64,000 bases of DNA, from positions 61,077,946 to 61,141,945 of the forward strand of contig OZ023266.1 of the NCBI GenBank assembly GCA_964006375.1, given 5' to 3'. The translations under genes were made by a program, and so were the position numbers. The notes under the pieces were generated by a model. The model was given only the letters and a program-made list of their open reading frames with translations, did no database searches and had not been told where the DNA came from. The DNA comes from Tillus elongatus. Lineage: Eukaryota > Arthropoda > Insecta > Coleoptera > Cleridae. Every line of letters begins with the position of its first letter. Positions within the stretch are counted from its first letter, which is position 1. Of the stretch, positions 34,568-49,561 are shown in pieces.

Positions 34568-36052
34568 AATAAGTACACTTTGAGAAAACCCAAATCACCA
34601 CAACACTTATTTCAGAGATCTTACGATCGTTTCGTTGACAATGTCAACATCTTCAGAGGAAGATAAATTCTAACTTAAACAACTAGCTACATGTATTTAT
34701 ATCGCGTCAAGGTAAACGAACTAGTCCGAAGTAAAATTGTCGTCCAGGAACGATCGTTTATTTATTGTGTGGTGAAAGTACGAGGTCGAAGACCTGCTTT
34801 TTAATCTTCTGATCAACATATTTATGAGCCCTTATCTAATATACGGATAATAGCTTTAAAGGAACCGAGGTATTTGAAGAATCTGCACGTTCCCTTTCGA
34901 TTTAGAAATTTACTATGTGGATATTGGAACAAGCCGACAAACATCTGGCTAGATAAACAACATCAACTCCGCTCATCTTTTTTAAATAGAAAAACTAATA
35001 CCGGGTGTTGATTCAACATGTTAACACTCTAACAAAAGATAAATAATTCAACTAAAATACTACATACAAACTGTATTTATATTGATTCTAATTCTTCGTG
35101 ATAGTATTTATATTAAATTCATAGATACAAACAAAACAAACAGATCTTTAAGTCGAGACAAACGTATAGATTAGTATATGTATAAACCGGCCGAGTTATT
35201 GACATAATTTATTATTCTACAGACAAATTCGGAAACTTGTCAAAAATGTTAGACATCAAACTATGCTTGATTCATTAGTAAGTATTTTTATATTGAGGTC
35301 TATTAAGAATCAAACTTCATTGAATCGTGCGGCACCTTTAATTTCTAGTCCTTTATTTTCACTTTGCATTTGACCGCTTAAACACTCCGAATTTGTCTGT
35401 AGAATAATAAATTATGTCAATAACTCGGCCGGTTTATACATATACTAATCTATACGTTTGTCTCGACTTAAAGATCTGTTTGTTTTGTTTGTATCTATGA
35501 ATTTAATATAAATACTATCACGAAGAATTAGCATCAATATAAATACAGTTTGTATGTAGTATTTTAGTTGAATTATTTATCTTTTGTTAGAGTGTTAACA
35601 TGTTGAGCCAAACACCCGGTATTAGTTTTTCTATTTAAAAAAGATGAGCGGAGTTGATGTTGTTTATCTAGTCAGATGTTTGTCGGCTTGTTCAAATATC
35701 CACATAGTAAATTTCTACATCGAAAGGGAACGTGCAGATTCGTCAAATACTTCGGTTCCTTTAGAGCTATTATACGTATATTAGATAAGTGCTCATAAAT
35801 ATGTCGACCAGAAGATTAAAAAGCAGGTTTTCGACCACGTAGTTTCACCACACAATAAACAAACGATCGTTCCTAGACGACAATTTTACTTCGGACTAGT
35901 TCGTTTACCTTGACGTGATATAAATACATGTAGCTAGTTGTTTAAGTTAGAATTTATCTTCCTCTGAAGATGTTCACTTTATCAACGAAACGATCGTAAG
36001 GTCTCTCAAATAAGTGTTGTGGTGATTTGGGTTTTCTCAAAGTGTACTTATT
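34568..36052. mobile_element. Large foldback element (family F1), 665-bp arms
   Basis: The arms 34568-35232 and 35387-36052 are inverted copies of each other with high identity. The loop is 154 bp and non-coding. The outer ends read AATAAGTACACTTTGAGAAA. Flanking both sides is GTTTC(G/A)GAAGTGA(C/A)TAT (34521 and 36052), a possible target-site duplication. The left copy has ~25 extra element-like bases between the duplication and the arm, and these recur at 29912. No reading frame of note in the arms or loop. It resembles Foldback-type DNA transposons in shape only. Confidence 0.8.
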
Positions 36053-36355
36053 GTTTCAGAAGTGAATATAATGTCCTCTGCTTCAACTTTTGTATAACAT
36101 TCCCTATACTTTACAACCATAGTTTTGTGAATATTTGCATTTATAATAGCATAGAATTATTCATGTAGGGTCAGTTAAACGAGGTTTTTTTTTTAGTTTT
36201 TTATTTAATTTTAATAATCGATCAGATTATGGGATTGTTTAGTAAATTTTTGAAATAAAATTTTAAAATATTTAAACTAACTTTGGTACAAAAAATGTAA
36301 GAAATAATTAATTTTATGGAATCATCTATACGTATTTACATTTGCATAATATATA

Positions 36356-36923
36356 CAGTGTGTCCCAAACTGGATGGGAATGTATTGCTATCTCCGTTAT
36401 TATTAGAAATAGGGAGCAATGTTTTGTAGAATTTCATGCTCGTTCCAAATATGACTTGTATCTTGCCCTGCCTTTTTTAGTTTTCGAGTTATTTTGAAAA
36501 AACCAAAATTTGTCGATTTTTTTTCTTCAATATCTAAGTAGGTGTTGATCCGACATGTCTTAGACTTGCACATTATCAGCACACTTTTTACAGAGTAATC
36601 TTATTGTGCTATTCTCAACTTTGGATTGTCATTTGTTTTTGAGCTGCAGGTATCAACGTTGTTTTTATTATGGCAGCCATACTGGATTTTTTGCTCATGT
36701 GATAGCCTGTGCGAAAAGCTTTCCAATGATGTACAACAGGCTTGATAAATCTTGTAATTGCACTGATTTTGAGAAAAACCGTTTTGAGGATAGTAGGCTA
36801 TGAGATCCAATTCCAGAAAACAAATGAGAAAAAAAAGTGTTCAAAATGCAGTAGGCCATGGAGTCTAACAAAAGACTTCTACTTTTAACATAATTTTCCG
36901 TAATGATACACGATAAAAAAATA
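36356..36923. repeat. Left terminal inverted repeat of M2
   Basis: It runs from CAGTGTGTCCCAAAC to about CGATAAAAAAATA. It pairs with 38746-39328. Short frames inside each repeat are mirror images and not genes. Confidence 0.85.
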
Positions 36924-37109
36924 TTGTGATTTAATTTACAATACTTAATTCGGTAATAATGCTACGTAATATTATGTGAAACAGTTTAATAACGAAACCC
37001 GGCAATTACAAATAGAAACATAAACTCCACAAAACAACACAATTAGAAACGGAACTCAACAAATAATAAAATATAAACTTAAAAATACACTACATAGAAA
37101 ATTGTTCAA

Positions 37110-37510
37110 TATGGCCACCGTTTTGTTCAATGCACTGTATACACCTTTTTTAAACATTCCTGTAAACTGTGCTGAGGGTGTTTTGGTTAATATGATTTAT
37201 AGCTTCCGTGATTCTGTTTCGTAACTCATTGATATTTTGTGGTGGATCGAATTTATACACATCATTCGTCATAGTACCCCAAAAATAAAAATCCATGGGT
37301 GTTATATCAATATGGCCACCGGTTTGTTCAATGCACTTTATACACCTTTTTTAAACATTCCTGTAAACTCTGCTGAGGGTGTTTTGGTTAATATGATTTA
37401 TAGCTTCCGTGATTCTGTTTCGTAATTCATTGATATATTGTGGTGGATCGAATTTGTACACATCATTCGTCATAGTACCCCAAAAATAAAAATCCATGGG
37501 TGTTATATCA
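37110..37510. repeat. ~200-bp tandem duplication within M2
   Basis: Unit 1 (37110-37309) and unit 2 (37310-37510) are nearly identical, starting ATATGGCCACCG and ending GGTGTTATATCA. The duplicated part is the 3' end of the transposase frame, so it has two copies of the C-terminus. Confidence 0.85.
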
Positions 37511-38372
37511 GGACTTCGAGCACACCAATGAACCGTTACAAATGACACGATTATTAAAATTTTGGTACAAAATTTTTTTGACGATCCTAGCATTGTGAGC
37601 TGGACAACCGTCTTGTTGGTACCAAATCTCGTCTAAATTATCATGAACTCTTCTAATTGTTGGTAAGATATCATTTCTCAAAAGATTAAGATACCTTTCC
37701 CCAGTTAAATTATTTTCAAAAAAGAGCGGACCAACAATGCAGTTACCTGAAATTATTTTAAATTAACTGTCTAATCTACAAATAAAAATAACAGTTTTTT
37801 ACCTAATAAGCCGCACCAAACATTAATACCAAATCTGCCTTGCAATCGTCTTTCTTCCTTTAGATGGGGATTTTCATTTGCCCAATAATGCCTGTTATGG
37901 CGATTATACACACCACAATTTGTAAATTTGGATTCATCAGTCCATATTATTTTCAAATGAAAATTTTCATCTTGCTGACATTGTCCTTGTGCAGAATTGA
38001 AGTCGCTTAGGATAATCTTCAACGTTTAAGGCTTGTACGATTGTAGGTTTGTGTGGATGGTAATGAATTTGTTTTATTACACGGTGTACCGTACTTTTGG
38101 AACGTCAATTTCTTCACCATAAAACCGAACAGATTGCGGAGGGTTTTCGTTTGAAACCTGTACGACGACATTATTTCTTTCTTCATTTCTAGGCATTGGT
38201 AGTTTCTTTGCGTGTCGTTCAATAGATTGGTCACTATCCTGCGAAATATTTTGGTGTTTGGTTGTCGTCTTTCTGGGTAGTTGTTTTGATATGAATTTGC
38301 AGCTGCCTCAGTATTTCGGTTAGAACGAATATAACATTAAAACATGTCAAGATATTCTTCATTACTGAACAT
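37351..38372 (-). pseudogene. Tc1/mariner-superfamily transposase of M2
   Basis: It begins MFSNEEYLDMF near 38372, then a stop. NRNTEAAANSYQNNYPERRQ follows, a DUF4817-type helix-turn-helix. The catalytic regions are IIWTDESKFTNCGVYNRHN (first Asp), WYQQDGCPAHNARIV (second Asp) and CARSPDITPMDFYFWG (third Asp). The second and third are about 34 residues apart across a frame change, as in DD34D enzymes. At least three frame changes and several stops. All three catalytic acids are still readable. Confidence 0.75.
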
Positions 38373-38745
38373 ATTGTTGAATAATATGTAAAATAAACAG
38401 GAAACAAACTATTTAGTACAAAATCTTAAGCAACGTGTTAAATACCCTTGAAATTGGTCATTGATAATTAAGAATGACAGTATTCTTAATTGTCGCGATA
38501 GCGTTATATCCATAGCAACCTTTCTTCTGTTGTTTTTCAGTTGACTTGCATTTAAAAATCAAACAATTTTCAAAGACGTCTTCGTAAATCATTAATCTGC
38601 TTTTTATTGAGTTCTGATAGTAATTTAGTTATTTACCTACTAGCTTTACCTACTTAATTAAATTATAACAATTTTTTAGGTTAATGTTGTAATCTAAAAT
38701 AGCATTTGTAATAATGGGCTGATTCATTGGTGTGCTCAACGTTCC

Positions 38746-41900
<3,155 letters not shown>

Positions 41901-42083
41901 TTTTTTGTTATTTGGGTATCTTAATGAAATCATATTAATAAATAGTTAACTTGAAATTTAAGAAGCCTTATTAAGATGAACAAAATTTTGATGTAACCCG
42001 ATAAAAGCAATCATAGCACATCTCTACCTTTTAGATGTCCATATGCCACGAAATACTTTTATAATAAGATCTATTATTTTCAG

Positions 42084-42170
42084 GATTTCTTATTTCGGTG
42101 TTCTTCGAAAATGCAGTAGCACTTACGATATTAGTAATCATAATGTTTACAGTCAGCTTTATAACGGCAG
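42084..42170 (+). CDS. ABC transporter (ABCG/ABCH type), penultimate exon
   Basis: An 87-bp, phase-1 exon between TTATTTTCAG and a donor (GGCAG|GTAATT). It adds 29 residues, FLISVFFENAVALTILVIIM then FTVSFITA, completing the G-F-L-I-S turn of the previous exon and a further membrane helix. The split glycine codon links to the last exon as A-G-V-V-W-P. The conservation of reading phase on both sides is the main support. Intron 1 is 10,126 bp and intron 2 is 15,301 bp, both long because of transposons. Confidence 0.7.
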
Positions 42171-42701
42171 GTAATTATGATCAGATATAATTAATTAAAC
42201 TAACATAAAATAAGTACTATCTTCATTAATAATTGTTGTTGTCCTTACTTGGGAAACCGTTCCGTGCTAAATACAGATATAACTTTTTCACTTACTGACT
42301 GCTCTACCTGCCGCTCGCTTATTTATATAGTCTGTCTCAAACACAAAAGCAGTTACGTCATAAATCGACAACTAATCAAAGACAATTATTTAGAAACGTC
42401 TACCAATTTGTGAGTGTTTGCGTCAAAGACAGAAGTTATAAAATCCGTCTTCCAAATCAACAACATGCGTGCCGTTTTTAACGCAATGTGTTACAAAGAG
42501 AAAACTATTGAAAATAATTATTGGCTTGTGCTATAAATTTAGTTCAGTGGCGTCAAACGGCGTTGTCACTACTTTTGTCTCGAGTTTTGTTGTATTGTAT
42601 TAGTATAGTATTTTACTCAAGTTACTTAGGAATATATGCTGTAATATTATTATTATATGGTGTTCATGTTATTGGTATAATTTTTTGTCGTTTTAGTCAG
42701 T
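42171..42701. other. ABC gene intron: unassigned DNA
   Basis: Start of the 15.3-kb intron. Mixed-composition DNA with no recognised repeat up to the foldback element. A frame at 42521-42769 is hydrophobic and chance-like. Confidence 0.5.
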
Positions 42702-42995
42702 TTACCCCCCACAGAACCGATATTCGCCCCAAGTCCAAGATAGTGAGTCTTGAGAAATGTTCCGAATAAATTTTTCATGTTGTTTATGCATCGAGGGATG
42801 GTAGTACGCATGCAGAAAAGTAAGGAAAACCACCCACTGATGAAAGCGTTTGGGAGAGGGGTGTCCGCTGCTTCGTCTTCCTTCTGCATGCCTACAACTA
42901 CCGCTCTATACATACATAAACATGAGAAATATCTTCGAAACAACTCCAAAGAAAGTTACAGGACTTGAGACGAATAGGGGTGCTGTAGGGGGTAA
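42702..42995. repeat. Foldback element of family F2
   Basis: The left arm (TTTACCCCCCACAGAACC... TTCATGTTGTTTATGCATCG) and right arm (TACATAAACATGAGAAATAT... GCTGTAGGGGGTAA) are diverged inverted copies, ~120-140 bp each. Related arms lie at 2005-2128, 56268-56362 and 56462-56705. It interrupts a mariner-like fragment on its right. Confidence 0.65.
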
Positions 42996-43009
42996 GATGG
43001 AGGGAGGTG

Positions 43010-43320
43010 TGTCTGCAAAATACCAAAACGGCAGCTTTTCTCCTGTCAAAGTGTCGACTGTGAAGATTGGTCCAACGATGTGATCATCAAAAATACCCTC
43101 CCAAACATTAATTTTTGGTAGAGTTTGAGTGTGGACTTCATAGAAAACACGAGGGCTTTCATTTGACCAGAACCGGCAATTATGACGATTTACAGTGCCA
43201 TTTCGAAAGAAAGAACTTTCGTCAGAAAAACAAGTGTTAAAAAGAAATTGCCTGTTGTCAATTATTCTTTGAGAAATGTTTTCGTAAAATTCCAAGCGCC
43301 GGTCATAATCATGTTCATTT
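43010..43320 (-). pseudogene. Mariner-like transposase fragment M3a
   Basis: A minus-strand frame, FYENISQRIIDNRQFLFNTC then FSDESSFFRNGTVNRHNCRF, which is the first catalytic Asp region. KINVWEGIFDDHIVGPIF follows. It is cut short downstream by the F2 foldback. N-terminal and C-terminal thirds are absent. Confidence 0.7.
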
Positions 43321-43389
43321 AATTTCTGAACTAGCTAGATTTTACATGCATGAGACTTAATTTTTTTCAGAATTCATAGAAGTTGCCCA

Positions 43390-44444
43390 AAATTTCCTCC
43401 TTCTGCTATAATACATGCTTCACAACGGCGGACTAAAAAGTTTTTACCCGATATAAAATATCTGGACGATTTCTTATTTCAGCAGCAGCCATATCTATTG
43501 TGTCTAATAAATTTTCTATCGTGTTAATTGTCTCTTGGTACACAATTTGTTTCATATGACCGCATAAAAGGAAATGCAAATGACTTAAGTCGGGCGATCG
43601 CCGTGTCCATGAAATAGGACCAGCATTACCAATCCAATTGTTTTCAAAATGTTCGTTTAACCACCTGACAACTACTGCTCCACTATGAGGTGGGACACCA
43701 TCGTTCTGGTACCACGTATTTTGAATTAAGTTAAGTGGTATATCCTCAAGTCAATCAAAAAGTGTATTGTCCAAAAAATGTTTGTAAGGATCTACGTTTA
43801 GGCGCTTATCAAGTAGATGCAAGTCTAGTAAATTGTTAAAAATTCCACCTAAAATGTTGACGCTGAAACGTTGCTCAAACCTCCTTGGCTTAATCACATG
43901 CGCATTCTGTACTGCCCAGACATGTTGATTATGGAAATTATTTATGCCATCTCGAGTCAAATACGATGTACCAGACCAGATAGCATTTAAAATAAAATCA
44001 TTAACCAATCAATAACCAGTGACAAAATCCTAGTCAACATCTTCTGGATATAGAGCTTGAACAGACTGTAGAGCTTGAACAGACTGTATAGCTTGAACAG
44101 GCTGCAGATGATAGGGATGAAAGACTTCGCAGTTCAGTACATTATATTTGAATTACATGTAGATTACGTCCTTTTCTTCGGGTACTGATTGAAGGATTGT
44201 CAATGACAGAATTAATTACAGCTTTTTCGTGGTTTACATTAACTTCATGCGGCCGAATAGTTTTTGCTAGAACAGGATTACCTGGTTCGCGCAGTCTTTT
44301 GAAAGAATCGACAAAAACTGAATAATATGATACATGGCGATGTGGATATCTTTCTTGATATTCTCTTACTGATTGCCGAGAATTTCCATTGCAAAAACCA
44401 TATACGTAAATTATATCAGCATACCCTTCAGTGCTATTAAGCAT
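43390..44444 (-). pseudogene. Mariner-like transposase M3b with DUF4817-type N-terminus
   Basis: It begins MLNSTEGYADIIYVYGFCNG, and NSRQSVREYQERYPHRH marks the DUF4817-type DNA-binding region. After a gap with a ~21-bp tandem repeat (44050-44110, AGAGCTTGAACAGACTGT), the catalytic part reads IWSGTSYLTRDGINNFHNQH. There the TDES of the first catalytic block has become SGTS, so the Asp is gone. WYQNDGVPPHSG (second Asp) and TRRSPDLSHLHFLL (third Asp) remain. Frame changes and stops confirm it is inactive. Confidence 0.75.
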
Positions 44445-45209
44445 ACATTTTACGATTTTCTGATATTTAACAAACCTAACAGAAAACTGACATGTTTATT
44501 TGCATTTGTTGTTCTGGCCACTTTGTTTTGTTTACAGGTAAATCAATGTTATAAATGAATATTATTAAATTGGCTATGAAGTTTCATTTTCTTAAAATGA
44601 CCTCGCCTATAAGTTGTCGCAAAGCTTTTATATTTTAATCGAGGAAACAATATGTTTAAGCTTATGTTCTGCCTAAAAATATTGGAGATAAAAGCTACAA
44701 GTGGTTTAAAATATATTTTCAAACCTGAGAGACTTGAAATTCAAGAAGATCGTTTTGGCAAATGGAACACCCTGTATATTTTTGTTGTGTTAAAGAGAAT
44801 CAGAAACTTCACAATCTTTCTTAAGTTGGTCCTATACCCATATCTTATTGTGTTTTTCATTCTTTCTGTTTTATTCAGTACGTTAATGATATTTCTTGTT
44901 ATTACTCGTAGCAGCCATGAAATTTGAAAATAAGAGAGGCAAGAGGTTGTAATAAATAGTAAATGTTATCAAATACTGGCAGGGATACAAATTACAACAT
45001 CAACAGAAAATATAGGTTATAATAGGAACTTGCTATAAAATAAACGAGTTAAACTTTTTTTTATTCAATATCCTAATGATATTTTTTGTTATTATTCGTA
45101 GTAACCATAAAAACAATTGTTAACATTAAAACTTGATGAACTGTCATTACAAGTTATAACTATTGTTGCGTTACGTTACATTAAGTTTGTTAAAAAGGTT
45201 GGTATGTTT
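44445..45209. other. Mariner flanks and unassigned DNA
   Basis: 44750-44780 contains TGGCAAATGGAACACCCTGT, similar to termini of this mariner group. 44870-44930 and 45060-45115 share TTAATGATATTTCTTGTTAT, a partial direct repeat. No other gene. Confidence 0.4.
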
Positions 45210-46090
45210 ATTAATTAAATAATGGATTACTCTGAAAATATATTATTTGATATGGTTTGCGTGTTAGGTGAAGCCCAAAAAAGTGTCTTCTTTTCCAAAG
45301 GTTATATAAAATGAAATATCCTGATCGACGCCCACCCACTCGCATCGCTTTGAAAATTGTATGGAAATATTCGATACTACTGGGAATGTTTACTATGCAA
45401 AACGCAAAATGGAAAATAGCGATGTTACTAATCAAGAAAGAGGATCTGAGATTTTGGTTCATACTGGAGAAAACCCGCGTTTCAGTAGTCGTCACATCGT
45501 CACATATAAGTATCATCCTTACCATATGAAATTACATCAAGAGTTACATAATGCTGACTTTGAAAGGCGTGGAAGCTTTTGCCAATGGATAAATTCTCCA
45601 CTTGAGGTTAATCCAAAGTTTGTATGTTATGTCATGTTTCCTGACGAGGCCACGTTCAAAAGTAGCGGTGCTGTAAGTCGACATAACATGCACTGTACGC
45701 ATTAGAAAATCCATTTTGGATCATCTAGGCAGAATCAGAAGCAGTGATCTATAAATATTTGGTGTGTTATTCTTCACAACGGAATTATTTGACCGTATTT
45801 TTTAATAATCCCCCAACTGTTCGTAATTACCTCAAATTGCGTACAGGTGCCCGGTCTCCTTTAACAGCTTGGTGATGATCAACGACAGAATATGTGGCTG
45901 CAACATGACGGTTTCCCTCCGCACTACCATTACTGAGTAAGTACGCGAATTTTCAGATGAAAATTATCCTGATAATGGATTGGGCGTGGAGGTTTCTTTC
46001 AGTGATCCCAAGGTCGTACAACCTTACCCCATGATGTTTTATCTTATTGGGTTATATTAAAGGACGGATATATGTTACATTGCTCACTAC
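45210..46090 (+). pseudogene. Mariner-like transposase M4
   Basis: Plus-strand pieces are YPDRRPPTRIALKIVWK (end of the DUF4817-type domain), GSEILVHTGENPRFSSRHIV (helix-turn-helix), MFPDEATFKSSGAVSRHNMH (first Asp), LQHDGFPPHYHY (second Asp) and PRSYNLTP. In the last, the third catalytic residue is Asn. Several frame changes. The C-terminal strand continues to about 46260. The orientation is opposite to M2 and M3. Confidence 0.7.
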
Positions 46091-46342
46091 AAGGGGAAAT
46101 AGGTAGGCAAAATAGGATGAGAGACTTGCAGAACCATTACACCGAAGATGCTAGAAATCGCGAGACAAAACAATTAAAAATTGATGTATGTGTTATGGAC
46201 CAAGACAATAATCCGGCCAGTGACGAAGATCGCCGGAAAACGAATGAATTTTTGTTTATTTTATAGCAAATTCTTATTATAACGTATTAAAATATAAAAA
46301 TCATATTAACTCAGATAAAATGAGATATAAGTATAGGATATG

Positions 46343-46430
46343 CTTAACCTTTGATTAGGCGCGCTTCTTGGCGTAATGCGATTAGTCGCGCTAGGTCCGT
46401 CGGACCTAAAGCTCAGAATAACACTGTTTG
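46343..46430 (+). repeat. Candidate piggyBac-like terminus
   Basis: After a TTAA (46342-46345), the sequence begins CCTTTGATTAGGCGCGC and continues to GCGCTAGGTCCGTCGGACCT. TTAA targets and CCYTTN-type ends are typical of piggyBac elements. A related palindromic GCGCTAGGTCCAACAGACCT occurs at 48728-48750. Truncated on the right by the big inverted repeat. Confidence 0.4.
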
Positions 46431-46560
46431 CCGATGTATTCTGGCGAGAAATCTAAATCTTTTTTTCGACATTGCCATTCAATATATATCTATACCGAGC
46501 ACATGGGTTGGCCAAAAATCAGCAAGATGTTGATGGCGGCCCCGAAAAACTATAAAAAAG

Positions 46561-46865
46561 CCTGGACGCAGCAAGTGCGTTATGGTAGTGAATTTTCATA
46601 AAAATATTTTAATGCAGATATGTCTTTTTTTATGAGAGCAGGCATCAAGTTTGGTTACCAATATATAGTAAAAACAATGCGCCATGTTTCATCAAAATAA
46701 CTTTATTGTTTGAAGGTCTACAAAAATTTCTGCAAGTAAGCTTAAAGTGTTTCCGAAAAAACTCGTTTCTTGGTCTCAACTTATAGGTTAATAGCAAATT
46801 GAGCTATTCAAATTTATTTTTTAATTTAATCAAAATTCGCTACCATAACGACTTGCTGCGTCCCG
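46561..46865. repeat. Small palindromic-ended unit within the left arm
   Basis: Its ends are inverted copies: GACGCAGCAAGTGCGTTATG at the left and CATAACGACTTGCTGCGTC at the right. Size and ends match 50897-51210. It may be a MITE that was duplicated with the arm. Confidence 0.65.
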
Positions 46866-47649
46866 AATTTCTTTTCTCATAAACATGCATTCTATTTCGA
46901 TGGAAAATTCAAAAATGCAATAACATAAGGCGTGTTCGACTAAAAAAAGGAAATTTCTATCACCAACGACTTATGAGCCACCCTGTGATTGCAGAAATAT
47001 TTTTTAAGATGAAGCTCAAGATACCCTATACGTATGTATACATTATTTTCATATGTTGTATAATAACGGATATATTGAATTTTATTGATTTTTTACGAAA
47101 ATTCGACAAAAATTATATACCATTAAACGATAAACTCTATAGCTAAGACTACTGCCAAAACATCAGAGAAATGGTCTATTTGAAATGAATTTTCTGAAAA
47201 TATTTTAGTAAATTGAAGGACAACGACGGTTCAAGCTAAGATTACAGGGTTTGTAAAACATTCTTCTTGAGACATTTTCTTTCCACAGCCCGTATTAGTT
47301 TCAGGTTTTTGCCTAAATGTTGCTAATTTTCACGTTTTAAATCGCGACTTTGACGTTTTGAGGAAAACCACAATTTATTTTTCTTTAAATGCCTATAACT
47401 TTTTTATCTATTCAACTACGGAGCTAAATTTTGATACCTATAACGATGTAAACCCTCGTACGACATTTGGTTGCCCTTACTTTGTTATTTCGGGAGATAT
47501 AATTTTTTTTCGAAAGCAAACACAAAAATTTTCCGGGAAAACCTGCGCCGATTTTTATGGCTAACGATCTTATCCAATCCACTTGCAAAAGGAAGGTATT
47601 CACCAAATTTTATCAAAATCGGCCCAATATTTTTTGAGTTATCGGTGTT

Positions 47650-47653
<4 letters not shown>

Positions 47654-47711
<58 letters not shown>
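47654..47711. repeat. (TA)n microsatellite
   Basis: Pure TA tract of 58 bp in the left arm of the giant inverted repeat, in the same relative place as the tract at 49939. Confidence 0.95.
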
Positions 47712-47718
<7 letters not shown>

Positions 47719-47885
47719 TATAAAAATTGAAACTGACCCCAGATATGTGTTGTTCTAGGGGGCCTAATTAGCGCTGTCATTTCTGTTGGTTCTCACCTAA
47801 TCATAGTTCATTTGAAGAAATTTTTTCAAAATTCAAAAGTCGGGATCTCCTCATTAGTGAATTTTTTAAAGAAAATTCACAAATA

Positions 47886-48299
47886 AAAATGCCGCTATTT
47901 CTACTATATATGTCGGAGGTCTCGTGTACGAGGAAACTTTAATGTTATGATATTCACCTAAACATTTGTTTTCTCAACTAGCAAAGTCAACATTCTGAGG
48001 TTAAGGAATAGTAACCAAGAATCTACTTCATTCTTGCCATTTTTTGCTGTTTAGATAACAACCTCTGGAAATTTTACCAATATATTATGAGGGAGTTTCG
48101 CCATTCGGTACCATTTCGTGCTATAACAAGAGGAAAATACTTAATTTAGTTTAATGCTTTTTGTATATAAGCACTTTCTTGAGTTATGTGCAATATTTAT
48201 ACAACTAGGAGATAATTTGCAGGAACATCACTACATTTTCAAAGAAGAATGTAAGAGTAAATAAACATGTGTAGCAGAAAACAAATACATAAATTTTAA
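47886..48299. other. Centre of giant inverted repeat: unassigned DNA
   Basis: AT-rich, with no matches elsewhere in the window and no reading frame of note. Confidence 0.45.
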
Positions 48300-48545
48300 T
48301 CTTGATCCAGCGCAGTAAAATTGTTACTTTCTTCGTCCTCCTCGACTTCTACGTCTCCTCGATTTATTCATAATCCGTTTCCGAATCAGCAGATATGGTT
48401 TCCACGTTATCCTATGTTTATGATTCGTCCGACTCTTCGATTTTTTCTTTGGGTATGGCATTTTTATCCAAATGATCTTCGAAAGCAAAACGATTGAGCT
48501 CTTTAACATCTTGAGGTTTATCCAAATTGTAAACCGTTTTACTCA
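48300..48545 (-). pseudogene. Acidic N-terminal fragment, possibly piggyBac-like
   Basis: The minus strand from ATG at ~48545 reads MSKTVYNLDKPQDVKELNRF then an acidic, Asp/Glu/Ser-rich stretch with several stops. The acidic N-terminus and the nearby GGTCC/GGACC palindromes suit a piggyBac transposase start. No catalytic domain is present, so the assignment is weak. Confidence 0.3.
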
Positions 48546-49094
48546 TATTTGCACGATTGTTTAAAGCAATACAATAGGAAACCATTGTTTTACTATGATC
48601 AGATAGTCACAAAAATTATACTTATTATCCAATTATAAGAATTAACACCAACAATATTCACTAGAAAAAAATAACACTGCAGCAGATAACAAGGAAACAC
48701 TGAAACGAAAAACACAGACTCTAGTGGGCGCGCTAGGTCCAACAGACCTAAGCAATGTCTCGTCAAGTTCCTTTGTCAATTGCCGGAAACCTACTAGAGC
48801 TATCAGCATCCGGCTTTTGGAAACGATTGTAATTAGACTCTTCTGAGATGTTGTAAACGTACATTGCCATATGTTAGTGCGCGCTTAACGAAAAGTTACC
48901 AAAAGTTGTGAAGTTTTTTATTCTCTTTACCATAGCGTAAAAAGATACAGGTCTTCCATTTGAAAAAAGTTATATTTTTAAATTTCGAGTTTCCCAGGTT
49001 TGAACAGATATTTTAAGCATCATGTAGCTTTTATCCCAAGTATTAGTTACGCTGAGCATAAACGTAAATTTAGTCTTCCTTCGATCAAAACATA
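48546..49094. other. Unassigned DNA with a GGTCC-AACA-GACC palindrome
   Basis: The palindromic stretch GCGCTAGGTCCAACAGACCT is at 48728-48750 and resembles 46405-46425. The remainder has no recognised feature. Confidence 0.4.
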
Positions 49095-49556
49095 AACTAA
49101 GTCTTGCTTTCTTTCTCACAAGAGATACACCTAGACCCATCACAATGAACAACCAAGCTATTCAAAGTAATGAGTCAGTTTCTCTTGTTGGCATTTCTGT
49201 GGACCGAAATCTTAATTGGAACCAACATGTCACATCAATTGCAGAAGCGGCTGCTAAGAAATTAGGTTTCCTCTTCCGGGCTCGCAAATACTTTTCACCA
49301 GCTAATCTCTATACCTTATGTACTTCACAAATAAGGCCAAACCTCGAATACTGCTCCCACATCTGGGGTGCCGCTGCCGCTTCTACACTCGCTATCCTGG
49401 ACTCCATTCAAAAGAGAGCTATACGTCTCATCGGTGACCCTACCGTCACACAAAGGCTGCCATCCCTTGCCCAACGACGTGCCGTTGGTGACCTCTCTCT
49501 CTCTTTTATAGATATCTGCACGGGCACTGCTCAGAGGTGCTTTCCTCCATAGTTCC
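49095..49556 (+). pseudogene. LINE A copy B: RT thumb and C-terminal part
   Basis: Begins inside the RT thumb (PITMNNQAIQSNESVSLVGI) and continues to DLSLSFIDICTG, nearly identical to copies A and D. No palm domain. A small insertion changes the frame near 49500. Confidence 0.85.
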
Positions 49557-49561
49557 TCCAA

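Larger units (their letters stand above)
46561..47885 (-). repeat. Left arm of giant inverted repeat (F3 family)
   Basis: About 1.32 kb, the inverse of 49813-51214 along its length apart from small indels. It starts CCTGGACGCAGCAAGTGCGT and ends AAAGAAAATTCAC. It carries an internal terminal unit of ~306 bp (46561-46865) with its own inverted ends and a TA tract (47654-47711). Confidence 0.85.

Noticed and set aside
44652..44927. 91-codon plus-strand frame with hydrophobic end
   Set aside because: It overlaps mariner-terminus-like sequence (AATGGAACACCCTGT) and has no family resemblance.
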